The notes under the pieces: model-generated | The model's input: the letters and a program-made list of their open reading frames with translations, nothing else | Databases searched by the model: none | What the model was told of the DNA's origin: nothing | Program-made: the position numbers and the translations under genes | Shown here: in pieces, positions 34,720 to 45,128 of the stretch | Position numbering within the stretch: the stretch's first letter is position 1 | Layout of the letters: each line of letters starts with the position of its first letter | Source: Methanomassiliicoccales archaeon | GTDB lineage: Archaea > Thermoplasmatota > Thermoplasmata > Methanomassiliicoccales > UBA472 | Assembly (NCBI GenBank): GCA_013415865.1 | Contig: CP058896.1 | Coordinates: 517,957-581,956, forward strand | DNA: 64,000 bases | Reading direction: 5' to 3'

Positions 34720-37700
34720 CTACATCTGTGAGTTCATCGCATTTACTATTTGTTCGTAGAACAGGTCCATCGCCCTTGGGTCATCGAGGTCGGTGGCGGC
34801 AATTTCGATCACCTCTATGCCCATCGATCTCAATCTGCTCCGTATCATGCGGTCCCTGTTTTTGACGCCTTGATTTCCATGGATGTTCCTTGATAGCCCG
34901 TCCAGATAGATCGCGATGGTTATCTTGCCTTCTAAATTCCTATAATAGAAGTCTGGGTATGTTTGGAACCGCTTATCAAGTTCGACCGTTATCTCGCCCT
35001 GTGGCTCAAAGCCCCAGATACCCTTTTGCTTAAGCCAGGCAGCCAATCTATCTTCTGCTGAATTCGTACATCCCCAATCCTCTCCCCAGATCGTCACACA
35101 AGGGGGGACGCTGCCTATCTTTTCAACCGTTCCCTTGAATTCGTTCAACATTTTGACGGCCAACCCTCTGTCCAATTTTTCATGATCGACCATGTTGCGA
35201 TAGGTCTTCATACAGTCGTAACATGCTTTGGCACAATTGCCTGGACAATTCTGTAGCACCCTTGACCCGGTCTCGATGATCTCGGACCATCTTTCGATTA
35301 TCTGATCGATCAAGCCCGATCCTCCTGGCATCGGATCGTAAAGCATGACGTCGAACATCCCGTCCATGTTTGGCAATATAATTATCTGAAGGTCCTCTAC
35401 CTCCATTTCTAAAAGAACGGCCGCGGCGATCCTTATTCCTTCTGTCAGGTTTATCGCCTCATCTAAACTCACCAGCCCTGAGAACAGCAAACCATCTACC
35501 TGAGATTCGGTGTAAAGACCTAACCGGGACGGGGCCACGCTACAGCTGACCTTATGTTTTTTCTCGAAATCCTTTATTGTCTCATCCGAAGCGTAAGGAG
35601 ACCGGACAGCCCCACAGACAGCGCATATCGGATAGCCTAGATTCTTATCCTTGACCTGGTCCGCCGCACCTATATTGACCAATCTGACCCTTTGTCCATG
35701 CCTGTGCTCGAACTCCTTTCTTACCGTAAGTCCTGTCCTATATCTATCGATCCCACGATGCTCATTGCGAAGATGACCAGTCATGAAGACCGGCATCCTG
35801 AAACGTCCTTCCTCTTCATCGGACACGAGCGAGATAAATGCCAGTTCAACATCTCCGATCGGGATGGCCCCGAGTTCCTTTACATCGTCCGACCGATAAT
35901 CTGTAGGTGTCTCGTTAATCTCATAAATTGACTGTTTATTGACATCGACCATGAACTTGTCTGGGCTGGTCTGACCTCTGTCCAATGGTAAATGATAATA
36001 TGAGGTCTTGTAACGTCCGCCGTTTGCATAGATGATGTTTCCAGGAACGAACTCCTGTACAGCCAAAGTGTTCGGACGTGGGAGATCGAATGATATGGGC
36101 CTCGAAGAGGTGCTGTAAGACCTTACTGCAAAACCTATGGTATTGCCCTGACTGGACGTATAACCTGGCAGGAAGCCTTCTCTGGCCAATACGCTCAATG
36201 TATAATTTTCCAGGTCGCTCTTGGTTATCTTCTCAATGTAATCCTGACATCTCTTTTTCAGACGTTTCTCACCTTCGTCCAATGAAACGACGTCCTTTTC
36301 TTTTTCTGACAGGTTGTCCCTGGTCATCTTCGCCCACATCATCCTTCTGTGGATCGTCTTCACATGTTCAGCGAGCTTGAGGCCTGTACTTGAGATGTAT
36401 TCTCTCAATCTCACCTCTTCGACCTCTGAGATCGCATCGAGGGGCCAATTCTCCTTGAACACGCCATTGATATACCGCTCGATCTCTGGACCTACAGATT
36501 CTATCGTTCTCTGCAGCGGGGAGGTGTCGAGCGGTCTGTGACGATATTTTCCGTTCTCATCTATGATGTAATCCCTGATGAAATTGGGAAGGTATTTACT
36601 GAGCTCAGACGTGATCTTCGGGTCGGCGCCATCGGCCTTGGCCGCTTCAAATAATTTGGTCAGCACGCACGCATGGACATGCTTCTCGATCATGACCGGA
36701 TTGCGTAGGTTGAACCTCGGTGGGCCTATGCGCCCCGACAGTATGCGCATCGGTTCCTCGAAGAAATACTCATCATGGACGCTTTTCCTGCAATACGTGT
36801 AAATGACGGCCATCCTATGTCTTCGGCCCGCCCTGCCTGCCCTCTGCCAATAGTTTGATGAAAGAGGGGGGACGTTGCGCATCAGGACCATGTCCAGGGC
36901 CCCGATGTCTACCCCGAGCTCGAGGGTGGGCGTTGCCACGAGGCAGTTGACCGCCCCATTGGACTTCTTGAACTCCTTCTCTATGTCATGACGCATCTCT
37001 TGCGGGACCTGAGCGGTGTGCTCTTTTGCCACCAACATGGTGAAGTCCCTTTCCAGAAGGCTGACGTCATAATCGTTCTCAGATGGTTCCTGTCTTTCGA
37101 GATGTCCCCTGCAATTATATGCTGTACAGACCATCCTCGGTGTCGCGCGGGTATGTGACCTGCCACAGATATTGCACACGAATTTCTCGTTTTGGATCAC
37201 TATTCCGATCTGGCTTGAGTCGACCTGATAGGCACCTGAGCTTCCCGGAAGCGGACGCCCTCGATGATCTATCAATGTCACGGATTTGAGCAACTTCCAT
37301 TTAGAGACCAGCGCCGACCAGATGTCTTCCACGAAATCTGTTATCTGTCCTTCCTCGACCCCCCATTTTCTAGCCAGATGCTGGACCAAGGTGCTGCCTC
37401 GATCGGAGAGCAATTGCGTGATGTAGTCCTTCTTATCATTACCTTCTCTCCTCAGCTTCAGACCTTTTGGGGGATAATCCCTGTAGGGAAGGTAACCGCG
37501 CAGAACATCAGGGCTCCCCTCTGACCAACGCTGGGTGAAGATGGGCTCGACAGGGTCGTAAAAATGTCCCTGACGGCGGAACACGTCCAACAGGTTCTCG
37601 ATCCCCAGGACAAGGTCGGTGGTGGAGATTCCATATTTCACTGCCAGGTCCTGGACCGTCCCATCGCTCTCATCGAGCCCGTAGTAGATGACCTTCGCCT

Positions 37701-40080
37701 TACCCCAACCTTCCAAGTTCTCCGACTTGCTGAATGAGGTGACCAGCTCCCTTATCAGGAGTATCCTGAGGTAACGTTTCATTTGATCATCGAGGTGTGT
37801 AGTGAACTTTTCCTCCACCTCTCCTACGAAGACCTCGGGGGCCAGTGCCCTGGCAAGGTCGTTGTTCTTTTTAAGCTGCTCCTGGAGCCTGCGTTGTATG
37901 TCCCCTATTGACATAGGTGAACTTGCATCTTTGATGATCAGGTAGATCATGTGGCGCAAACGATACCTTCTGGCGTGGTCTGCCATCCATGCGGCCTGGA
38001 ACGCCGCGTCCTGACGGTTATCGGCGAACACGATCAATTTGCGGTTGTCGACAGCCTGTGAGTTGATCATATTCTGCGCCATGATATGGACATCTGCGAC
38101 CTGGACGGCGCTCAGGGGACGGAGCGGGGACCTTTGCTTCCCTCCAGCCCGACCACCGGATTGACCACAGCTTGGGCAAGAAGAGACGAAGCCGTCATTA
38201 TCGGTCTTGATCACGTAGATAGGCAGCAGCTCGTCCTTCTTGGCGCATAAGGGGTTCGAGCATTTTATTGATGACATCCAATGTATGGAGCCGCAATGCC
38301 TGCACAGATACATCAACTGCCTTTTCTCGTCCAATCTCCTAGAATGTTTTTCGCTGTCCTCGAGGTCCTCCTCCTCTGAGACAAAACGATTTGTGAATAC
38401 TACCGTACGTCCTTCTCCTTCTGGACTGACCCTGAGGAATGTGTTCTCCCCAGAGATTTCCCCTACGAGTTCTTCTCCATTTTGGACCGCCTGATGTACC
38501 TGGGTCTGGAAGTAATGCTGTCCGCAGTTGCCGCAGCTCAGCACCGGGTATATGACCTCTGGAACCACATCCTCGGTGTGCGCTGCCTTGGCCTTTGAAA
38601 AATACAGCCTCGCCTGGGTCTGTCCTTTTTCAATATAGAGCGTTGCGACGGCACCGGTCATTCCTCGGACAAAATAATGCAGCTGAGGTCTCAGCAGCGG
38701 AACGCCATCTTTCTCCGCTGCCGCCCCTAGGGCGAGATATGTAAGCACCTCGAGGGTCGCATTCGGATCCGGGTCTTTTCTGTCCAACCTGTTCCATAGC
38801 TCCTTCGTCACCATCTCGATTGGCTTCGGCTCGCTTATGATCTCGAACAGGGAACGGACCACCCCATTGCGGCGGAGGACGTCGTACAGGGAAGACCTCC
38901 AATCCGAGGATACCTTGATGCCTGTTCCGATCTTATCGATGATCTTAGATGCATATTCCATCCCTCTCTCTGAATCGACCATCTCCAAGGCCATATCATA
39001 GAGCCCGGCCGCTTCCTCACCGAATTTATCTGGAACAATATTTTCCTCTGCCCAATCCTGTTCATCATACCGTTCCTTCACCAGAACGACCTTTTCCTTA
39101 TCTACACCGAAAAAACGATGAGCGAACTTTCTGGCAGCATCCTTGTCGTTCGGGTCGACGATGGTCGCGCTGGTGCCGATGCAGATCACATCATCGGACG
39201 TCTTCTTGCAGAAGGCCCTCAGGCGGCGGATGAGGACGGAGACCTCGGCACCTCTCGAGCCGGTATAGGTATGGGCCTCATCGAAGACGATGAACTTCAA
39301 AGGGGCGTCTGAGAACATGCCCAGGTCCTTACCTCTGGTGAGGAGGAACTCCAGCTGGTTAACGTTGGTGAGCAGCAGACGTGGAGGGTCATCCCTCATC
39401 TCCTCTTCAGATATCCTTTCCTCATAAGGAGCGAACGACGTGGTGGGATCGTCAAGATATCTTTTCTTATAGGATTCTACATGCTCGGGCCCCTCGCCTT
39501 CTTTCATCTTGACCAGGCCCGTGACGTTCTCATTCTTCTCAGGCGTGGACCCGACATACATCCCGTACGTGATCCCTGTTCCGACCAACAATGGCCTTAA
39601 TCTTTCCAACTGGTCCTGTGCTAGGGCGTTCATCGGATAGACGATGATCGCCACGATGCCTTTCCTGGCGTTCTGGTCTTTTAACCTGAAGCAATGGTCC
39701 AGTATAGGGTACAGGAAGGCCTCCGTCTTGCCCGACCCCGTGCCGGTCGAGATGAGGCAATGCTTTCCAGAGGTGACCGCGTCAAAAGCGTCCTGCTGAT
39801 GCGCATACATCTTACGGATGCCGTTCCTCGAGAATATCTCCTGGATGCCGGGATGCAATCTACCAGCTCGGACCAGTTCATCGAGGCCCGCACCTTCTGC
39901 GAACGATCGCGAGAGGGATATGTACGGTCCCTTTATCAGCTCGGACCTGGCGCTGTGAAGTCCGAGCATCTCCTCGGCCTGACGTGAAAGGTCCTTGTCA
40001 GAGAGGGGAAAGGCAGATAGCTGATATCGAAGGAACTGGCGATTGACATCTTCGGCGAATGCAATTGGGTTTATCGTCAT
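34720..40080 (-). CDS. DISARM/Druantia-type large helicase-DUF1998 protein with C-terminal nuclease-like domain
   Basis: A 1,786-residue protein. Lhr-like SF2 helicase core: Walker A STGTGSGKT (about 111-119), DEAH in VFDEAHTYTG, SAT motif IGTSAT, and motif VI in YWQRAGRAGRR. Many zinc Cys pairs lie between. Then the DUF1998 region has DPMPGGSGLIDQI and CPGNCAKACYDCMKTY with RNMVDHEKLDR. The last about 115 residues look Vsr/PD-(D/E)XK-like: SAEDRLAAWL, YPDFYY, IAIYLDG then a His, and RDRMIRSRLRSMGIEVIEI. It resembles DrmA plus DrmB joined, or DruE. ATG 40080 follows GGAGG and the methylase stop by 16 bases. Confidence 0.82.
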   Translation of the reverse strand: MTINPIAFAEDVNRQFLRYQLSAFPLSDKDLSRQAEEMLGLHSARSELIKGPYISLSRSFAEGAGLDELVRAGRLHPGIQEIFSRNGIRKMYAHQQDAFDAVTSGKHCLISTGTGSGKTEAFLYPILDHCFRLKDQNARKGIVAIIVYPMNALAQDQLERLRPLLVGTGITYGMYVGSTPEKNENVTGLVKMKEGEGPEHVESYKKRYLDDPTTSFAPYEERISEEEMRDDPPRLLLTNVNQLEFLLTRGKDLGMFSDAPLKFIVFDEAHTYTGSRGAEVSVLIRRLRAFCKKTSDDVICIGTSATIVDPNDKDAARKFAHRFFGVDKEKVVLVKERYDEQDWAEENIVPDKFGEEAAGLYDMALEMVDSERGMEYASKIIDKIGTGIKVSSDWRSSLYDVLRRNGVVRSLFEIISEPKPIEMVTKELWNRLDRKDPDPNATLEVLTYLALGAAAEKDGVPLLRPQLHYFVRGMTGAVATLYIEKGQTQARLYFSKAKAAHTEDVVPEVIYPVLSCGNCGQHYFQTQVHQAVQNGEELVGEISGENTFLRVSPEGEGRTVVFTNRFVSEEEDLEDSEKHSRRLDEKRQLMYLCRHCGSIHWMSSIKCSNPLCAKKDELLPIYVIKTDNDGFVSSCPSCGQSGGRAGGKQRSPLRPLSAVQVADVHIMAQNMINSQAVDNRKLIVFADNRQDAAFQAAWMADHARRYRLRHMIYLIIKDASSPMSIGDIQRRLQEQLKKNNDLARALAPEVFVGEVEEKFTTHLDDQMKRYLRILLIRELVTSFSKSENLEGWGKAKVIYYGLDESDGTVQDLAVKYGISTTDLVLGIENLLDVFRRQGHFYDPVEPIFTQRWSEGSPDVLRGYLPYRDYPPKGLKLRREGNDKKDYITQLLSDRGSTLVQHLARKWGVEEGQITDFVEDIWSALVSKWKLLKSVTLIDHRGRPLPGSSGAYQVDSSQIGIVIQNEKFVCNICGRSHTRATPRMVCTAYNCRGHLERQEPSENDYDVSLLERDFTMLVAKEHTAQVPQEMRHDIEKEFKKSNGAVNCLVATPTLELGVDIGALDMVLMRNVPPLSSNYWQRAGRAGRRHRMAVIYTYCRKSVHDEYFFEEPMRILSGRIGPPRFNLRNPVMIEKHVHACVLTKLFEAAKADGADPKITSELSKYLPNFIRDYIIDENGKYRHRPLDTSPLQRTIESVGPEIERYINGVFKENWPLDAISEVEEVRLREYISSTGLKLAEHVKTIHRRMMWAKMTRDNLSEKEKDVVSLDEGEKRLKKRCQDYIEKITKSDLENYTLSVLAREGFLPGYTSSQGNTIGFAVRSYSTSSRPISFDLPRPNTLAVQEFVPGNIIYANGGRYKTSYYHLPLDRGQTSPDKFMVDVNKQSIYEINETPTDYRSDDVKELGAIPIGDVELAFISLVSDEEEGRFRMPVFMTGHLRNEHRGIDRYRTGLTVRKEFEHRHGQRVRLVNIGAADQVKDKNLGYPICAVCGAVRSPYASDETIKDFEKKHKVSCSVAPSRLGLYTESQVDGLLFSGLVSLDEAINLTEGIRIAAAVLLEMEVEDLQIIILPNMDGMFDVMLYDPMPGGSGLIDQIIERWSEIIETGSRVLQNCPGNCAKACYDCMKTYRNMVDHEKLDRGLAVKMLNEFKGTVEKIGSVPPCVTIWGEDWGCTNSAEDRLAAWLKQKGIWGFEPQGEITVELDKRFQTYPDFYYRNLEGKITIAIYLDGLSRNIHGNQGVKNRDRMIRSRLRSMGIEVIEIAATDLDDPRAMDLFYEQIVNAMNSQM

Positions 40081-40096
40081 TGTTCTTCCCCTCCTT

Positions 40097-42289
40097 TCAA
40101 TAATCAAATAGCTTCTTTTGCGCGTTCATAGACGTCTCTAGTGTTGACATTTTATCAGCGGCAGAATCTAGGACGTCTTTTACACTTGGACCGATGACCT
40201 TGTCTGGGCCGCCCTCTTCCATTTCTTTCATGAACTTTTTGAAACCTTCATCCCCCAGAATATTGCGGGCATGCATCTCGCATTCCCTCCAGCTCTCCTC
40301 TGGAGTACCCTCAAGCTGCCAAGGGAGATATCTTGGACCGAGACATGAGGCAACCTCACATTCCGTTCCGTTCGGGTCGTCGAAATTCATCATTCCTTGG
40401 TCATCCAAAGAGATCTTCAGTTTATCTGGTATTGCCCAACCATCCCCTTCATTTAAATTGATGAAATTGTCAAACCCGATCTTGTTCATGTCGTGATAGG
40501 CGGCCAGGGCCAAGGTCGTTAATCGGATCTGGATCGGTTTCCGTGAATCGACGCGCCAGAATCCCTTTGGGTCCGAATCGTCCAACCTCAATATCCATCG
40601 GAAATCATCGTAACTGAGACCGTATAGATGCGCATTGATGGCATCAAGGATCGCCCTGATCCTGATCCTTTCATGATCGGTGACCGCCCATAGTTTTTTC
40701 ACGTTGTAATTCTCGATCTGAGGGATTTTTTTCCTTAAAGAGATCCAATGCGCTGAAAATATTTTATTGGCTAATGCAAGTCTGGCGGAGAATAATGCAA
40801 CTTTATTATTGAATTTAATAAGAGTTGGTAATGGTGTGTCTTCCAGTATATGTAAATTGAGATGTGTTCCCCCTACCCTAATCCTCAATGAATAATCGTA
40901 AGATAATGAGTTTATTGATGATAATAGGCATATATAATAGTCGATTTTTAATCTATCATCTAATTCTACTATTGGAACGGCATTTATACTTGGATAGTCG
41001 GGGATCAACGCCGCAATCATCGTTCTTTCATTTGTGGAGTTTGTTATGTCCCTGAAACCGATTTTTGATCTGACGCTCTCTGATCTATACTTAGGGTAAA
41101 CACTAGATGGCATAACAAATTGTGGTTCAATGTTTTTCTCGGATGTGAAAGGTATCTGCCGCCATATCGTCTTGCTGCCAGAGCCGCTGACGAATCCTTG
41201 ATAGCTAAAATCGTACTGCCATATCATAGCACCTTGATAAACCGGCAATCCTATGTCCCCAGGAGGTCCGATCTCCTTATCTTTGTAAATCAGTTGAGGT
41301 CTCTCCCCTTCAGGCGGCAACCATCGCCCGTACTGGTCAGGGCGATATCCCTTCTCCTCCCACCAGCTCTTCGGCGGGAAGAGATGGGAATCGTTCGTCA
41401 TATCGAACTCTCTGTCATATTTGATCCCCCAGCCCTTTTCACTGTTATCCCCAAGCAGAACCGAGCTGGCATAGATCTTCGTCAGGATCTCCTGGTCCCT
41501 CTTCGTCCTGATCTCCAATATCGATCTCGACCTGGGCGAAAATCTCTCGATCTGTTCTCTGGTATAATCGATCGCGAACTTCTCTGGGTCCTCCCAATCG
41601 GCAAGGTCGTGCCTCATGAAAGCTGTGCGTATCCTCTCTGTCCTTCCGCCTTTTTGCACGATGACGGGCCCGAACTTGAAACTTGAATGTATATGGAATA
41701 TTTTCTTCCTGTTCTCGAAACAGAATATCCAATCCCATCTGCTGCGATCGATGAAAAGTTCCCTGAGCGCCTTTGTACCTAGGTCGGTAAAAATGCCAGA
41801 AGGCACTATCATCCCCATCCTTCCATTCTCTTTGCATAAGGACCTGGACAGCTCCAGGAACATCTTGTATGTGTTCAGGTCCGCGCTTCCCTGGTGCCTG
41901 AAAGGATGCTCAGGGTCTGAGAAACATCTGTGTTTGGCCCTTCGGGACCTCCAGACATCGTGAAGGTCCATCTTCTTTTTCCCTTTTTGCGATTTAAATG
42001 GCTCGGATGACCCCCCATGATCCTCGTCCAAAGGGTCCCCGAAGGGGAATGCGACGTTCTTGACCCAATTCGTCATCGCATTAAAATAGGCCTGGTGGGC
42101 CACCCATGCGTGCTCAATTCCATCGTTCTTTGCAAACAGTTTCTTCTGAACATCGAGGGCCTCCTGCTTTCCATAGGTCCTGTAGATAGGGTCATATTGA
42201 GAGAAGAATTCCTTTGATATGGGCTTGGATACCTCCCATGGCGGGTTTCCCACTACGGCGTCGAAGCCTCCTGCCCCGTTGACGAACAC
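40097..42289 (-). CDS. Adenine-specific DNA methylase, C-terminal part (after frameshift)
   Basis: The 730-residue frame holds the catalytic motif FDAVVGNPPWE near its start, then regions typical of PglX/Eco57I-type methylases (LELSRSLCKENGRMGMIVPSG, SKTIWRQIPFTSE) and a target-recognition-like half. In the +1 frame just upstream the expected FFHWELEFPDVF text runs straight into it, so it is the second half of one gene, not an independent one; the GTG at 42289 is only the first start-like codon in the block. The broken gene is part of a DISARM-like cassette, ending 16 bases before the helicase start. Confidence 0.85.
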   Translation of the reverse strand: MFVNGAGGFDAVVGNPPWEVSKPISKEFFSQYDPIYRTYGKQEALDVQKKLFAKNDGIEHAWVAHQAYFNAMTNWVKNVAFPFGDPLDEDHGGSSEPFKSQKGKKKMDLHDVWRSRRAKHRCFSDPEHPFRHQGSADLNTYKMFLELSRSLCKENGRMGMIVPSGIFTDLGTKALRELFIDRSRWDWIFCFENRKKIFHIHSSFKFGPVIVQKGGRTERIRTAFMRHDLADWEDPEKFAIDYTREQIERFSPRSRSILEIRTKRDQEILTKIYASSVLLGDNSEKGWGIKYDREFDMTNDSHLFPPKSWWEEKGYRPDQYGRWLPPEGERPQLIYKDKEIGPPGDIGLPVYQGAMIWQYDFSYQGFVSGSGSKTIWRQIPFTSEKNIEPQFVMPSSVYPKYRSESVRSKIGFRDITNSTNERTMIAALIPDYPSINAVPIVELDDRLKIDYYICLLSSINSLSYDYSLRIRVGGTHLNLHILEDTPLPTLIKFNNKVALFSARLALANKIFSAHWISLRKKIPQIENYNVKKLWAVTDHERIRIRAILDAINAHLYGLSYDDFRWILRLDDSDPKGFWRVDSRKPIQIRLTTLALAAYHDMNKIGFDNFINLNEGDGWAIPDKLKISLDDQGMMNFDDPNGTECEVASCLGPRYLPWQLEGTPEESWRECEMHARNILGDEGFKKFMKEMEEGGPDKVIGPSVKDVLDSAADKMSTLETSMNAQKKLFDY

Positions 42290-45128
42290 GTCGGGGAACT
42301 CCAGCTCCCAATGGAAGAACCCCGAACTTCTGCGCCAAGGCCCTCGCGCGCTTCATCATCGACTCCGAAGGGGAGTAGAACGCCTTGGGCGTCGGAGGCT
42401 CGTCCATCCAATCGCCTGGCCAGAACCACACCGCACACCACAGGTCAAATCTTGATCTTAGGTCCTGGAACTCTTTGTTGTCCTCGAAGGCCGAACGGTA
42501 CGCCTGCTCCCTCCTCTCGAAACCGTCGCCGAAGAGGGGAAGGTCATGAAGATCGGCGATCCTCTTGCCAAGGTCGGCCATCAACGCCCTTGGAACGCCG
42601 TCATCACCGTACTCCCAATCGTCGAGGGTGTGCTGTCCCAGTAAGATGCTCTCCAGCTCAGGCTTGACCTTCTTTGAATAAATGTCCTTGATCTCCTCGG
42701 TCCAAACTTTTTTCTTGTGATGGACGCCGTCGTGCTTCGCGTCCCCTCCCTCCCGCTTCCATGCCAAAAGGGGATACTCCTGGAACCTGTCCGCCCAGCA
42801 TCCCACCAGGCTGTTCCCGCACTTCAGTTTGTGGTCCAAGAACCCGAATGGGAGGCCGCGGTCCATGGTCTCGACCCAGAGCGAGAGCTTGGCAAGTTCC
42901 ACCGCAAGGTGGTTGATGTCGACCCCGTAGATGCATCTCTCCACCACGTATCTCTTGAGCCTTGCCTTCACCTTCATCTCGAAGGCTTCGTCGTCGGTCC
43001 TGCAGGGAATGATGTCCTCGGGAAGAAGCCCTTTTGACCTCTCGCCGAAGGGAAGGACGACAGCGGTCTGGTCTTCGGGCAAAGATCGGAATCTGTTATG
43101 CTCCCAGAGCGAGCTGTAAAGACAGTCGGTGATGTAATTCAGCGCTGCGACCAGGAAAGAGCCGGAGCCCATGGCGGGATCGCATACCTTTACGGACAAT
43201 ATCTCCTCGGGGGTCTTCGGTACAAGGACCTTCCTTCCTTCGACCTCCTTCACATCGTTCAGCAAGGGCTCGAGCGTCCTTATGACCGTGGGGACGGCCA
43301 GCTGCGGCTTGGTATAGAAGGTGCCCGTGCCTTTTCTTGTACCGCTCCCCCGCACAAGGTAGGTCTCGCCCGCCTTGACCTCTTTTACAATAAGTCTGGC
43401 CGCGGCCTTTCTCCTCTCCTCTTCATACCTGATCATGTCCGGGTTCTTGCCCCTTGGCCTCTTGACTATGCCCGCTTTCTCGACCGCTCTCATGGCCCAA
43501 AGAAGGGCATCGGGGACCACATCGTTGCAAGATAACGATGGCCCTTCTTCTTCAGACGATATCGCCTCAAGCTCAGGCTCTTCATTGGAGCATGCCTCAT
43601 CCTCTGGCCCCTCGGAGCCCTCTTCGTCCTCATCATCAAGTTTTTTCGTCTCGACCTTCCCCAGCTCCTTTATCATATTTTTCAGAGAGCTGTCATCGAG
43701 AGATTCCAATAGCGACAAAGGAAGAGCGGGCTGTTCGCCTATGTTGAGGAAGATCACCGCCTTCTCCTCTTCCTTCACCCTCCGGAGCCGATAATCGAGC
43801 AGCCCCTCGTACATCATCCCTATGTACTCTGTCCTCAGGTCCGAGAAGTCGACCAGTCCCGAGACCTTTCTGGTGCTCCTTCCGACCTTTATCCTTACCT
43901 CTCCCTTCTTCAGCCAGTTCAAGACCTTGAGGACGGTTGCATCGCTCACCTCGTTCCGTTGGTCCTCGAACAATGCCAACGCCCGGAGGACGGGGTCGCT
44001 GCTTTTCTTGTCCCCTCGTCGGAACAACGCCCCGCCATAGGGGATTATGTTAAGATTCACATCTGAGGAGCCCTCATGAATAAGCCTGAAGAGGGAAAGA
44101 AGCCTGGGCCATGAATACTGGGCCGTCTCCAATGAATTTAGGCCCAATGTGGTCTCGGCCTTCTTCAACAGGGCGTAGAGGCCCTCCACGCCATATGAGG
44201 CGTGATAGGATTCTATGTTCCTCGGCAACAGATCACGGGACTCGGCGAACAGCACCACCACGATCCTCATCACGAGGCGAATGGAGGCCTGATAGAGGGC
44301 CTCCAGCTCTTCTTCCTCTGAGATCGTAGAGTGGCTGACCGGGTCTTTCAAAAGGATATCCCTCATCTCAGGATAAAGTCTCATGGACCTGTCCAGGGAT
44401 GACAACAGCTCCTCCACGGCCAATCTTGTGTTCTCTCCGAGCACCTGTGAGAGCTCCCCCTGCTTGGAACGGCTATCAAGGACCGCCTGTAGCAGACGAT
44501 GCTCGTTGCCTTTGGTGTTGAACTCCGGGCCGCACAGGGCCTGGAACCCCGCGAGCTGCTCCCTTCCCTCGATGTTCTCGAACCATCTGGCCACATCCCA
44601 TTCGACCCAACTGTCCGAATCCATCGCAGCGTAGACAAGGCGGACCTGCATTCCGTTCGTGATAATCCCGAGCTTGACGCCAGTTCCGCGCAAGAGCTCC
44701 ACGAACTTGCTGTACTCGCTCCTCGCCCTGCCCATCCCGACGGCCCTGGATGTCCGGTCTATCTTCAACATCAGGCGTGGGTTGGACTCTGATTGGAAGA
44801 ATAGGACACGGTCCGGCCGGAGCTCCAGTTGGAGCTCTGAGGTTTTCAGTTTGAACCTGTCAGAGACGCTAGCGTCCTTCTGCCAGGTGGATGAACCGTA
44901 TTCCAAGAACGACTCGAAGAGGGCGTTTATCCATATCCTCAAAGGCGTGGGATCGGGCCTCTCCTCCTGTTCGAACCAGGTACGGAACTTGGCGTAGGCG
45001 TCCCTCAATTTCTCATATTTCTGCTGATCGACCGGGGCGGGACCTTTTGGCAATTCATCCTCCAGGACCGAGGGAGAGATCAACATCCCGTTCTGCTTGA
45101 GTTCGTAGAACCAGCGGTTGTTGCTCAT
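42192..45128 (-). CDS. Adenine-specific DNA methylase, N-terminal part (frameshifted)
   Basis: The 978-codon frame contains the N-terminal restriction-associated region and a methylase motif I VCDPAMGSGSFLVAAL (about 647-662), with GTGTFYTKPQLAVPT before it. It runs out of frame at a CCCC (GGGG on the coding strand) at 42320-42323, and the last about 45 residues (VLPLGAGVPRRVRQRGRR onward) are out-of-frame nonsense. Removing one G would restore KFGFFHWELEFPDVF and join it to the downstream frame (total about 1,675 residues). ATG overlaps the helicase stop (ATGA). Likely the DrmMI/PglX-like methylase of the cassette. Confidence 0.87.
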   Translation of the reverse strand: MSNNRWFYELKQNGMLISPSVLEDELPKGPAPVDQQKYEKLRDAYAKFRTWFEQEERPDPTPLRIWINALFESFLEYGSSTWQKDASVSDRFKLKTSELQLELRPDRVLFFQSESNPRLMLKIDRTSRAVGMGRARSEYSKFVELLRGTGVKLGIITNGMQVRLVYAAMDSDSWVEWDVARWFENIEGREQLAGFQALCGPEFNTKGNEHRLLQAVLDSRSKQGELSQVLGENTRLAVEELLSSLDRSMRLYPEMRDILLKDPVSHSTISEEEELEALYQASIRLVMRIVVVLFAESRDLLPRNIESYHASYGVEGLYALLKKAETTLGLNSLETAQYSWPRLLSLFRLIHEGSSDVNLNIIPYGGALFRRGDKKSSDPVLRALALFEDQRNEVSDATVLKVLNWLKKGEVRIKVGRSTRKVSGLVDFSDLRTEYIGMMYEGLLDYRLRRVKEEEKAVIFLNIGEQPALPLSLLESLDDSSLKNMIKELGKVETKKLDDEDEEGSEGPEDEACSNEEPELEAISSEEEGPSLSCNDVVPDALLWAMRAVEKAGIVKRPRGKNPDMIRYEEERRKAAARLIVKEVKAGETYLVRGSGTRKGTGTFYTKPQLAVPTVIRTLEPLLNDVKEVEGRKVLVPKTPEEILSVKVCDPAMGSGSFLVAALNYITDCLYSSLWEHNRFRSLPEDQTAVVLPFGERSKGLLPEDIIPCRTDDEAFEMKVKARLKRYVVERCIYGVDINHLAVELAKLSLWVETMDRGLPFGFLDHKLKCGNSLVGCWADRFQEYPLLAWKREGGDAKHDGVHHKKKVWTEEIKDIYSKKVKPELESILLGQHTLDDWEYGDDGVPRALMADLGKRIADLHDLPLFGDGFERREQAYRSAFEDNKEFQDLRSRFDLWCAVWFWPGDWMDEPPTPKAFYSPSESMMKRARALAQKFGVLPLGAGVPRRVRQRGRRLRRRSGKPAMGGIQAHIKGILLSI

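Noticed and set aside
40097-45128. Two independent methylase-like genes
   Set aside because: The conserved FFHWELEFPDVF text appears only when one G is removed at 42320-42323, so this is one frameshifted gene rather than two.
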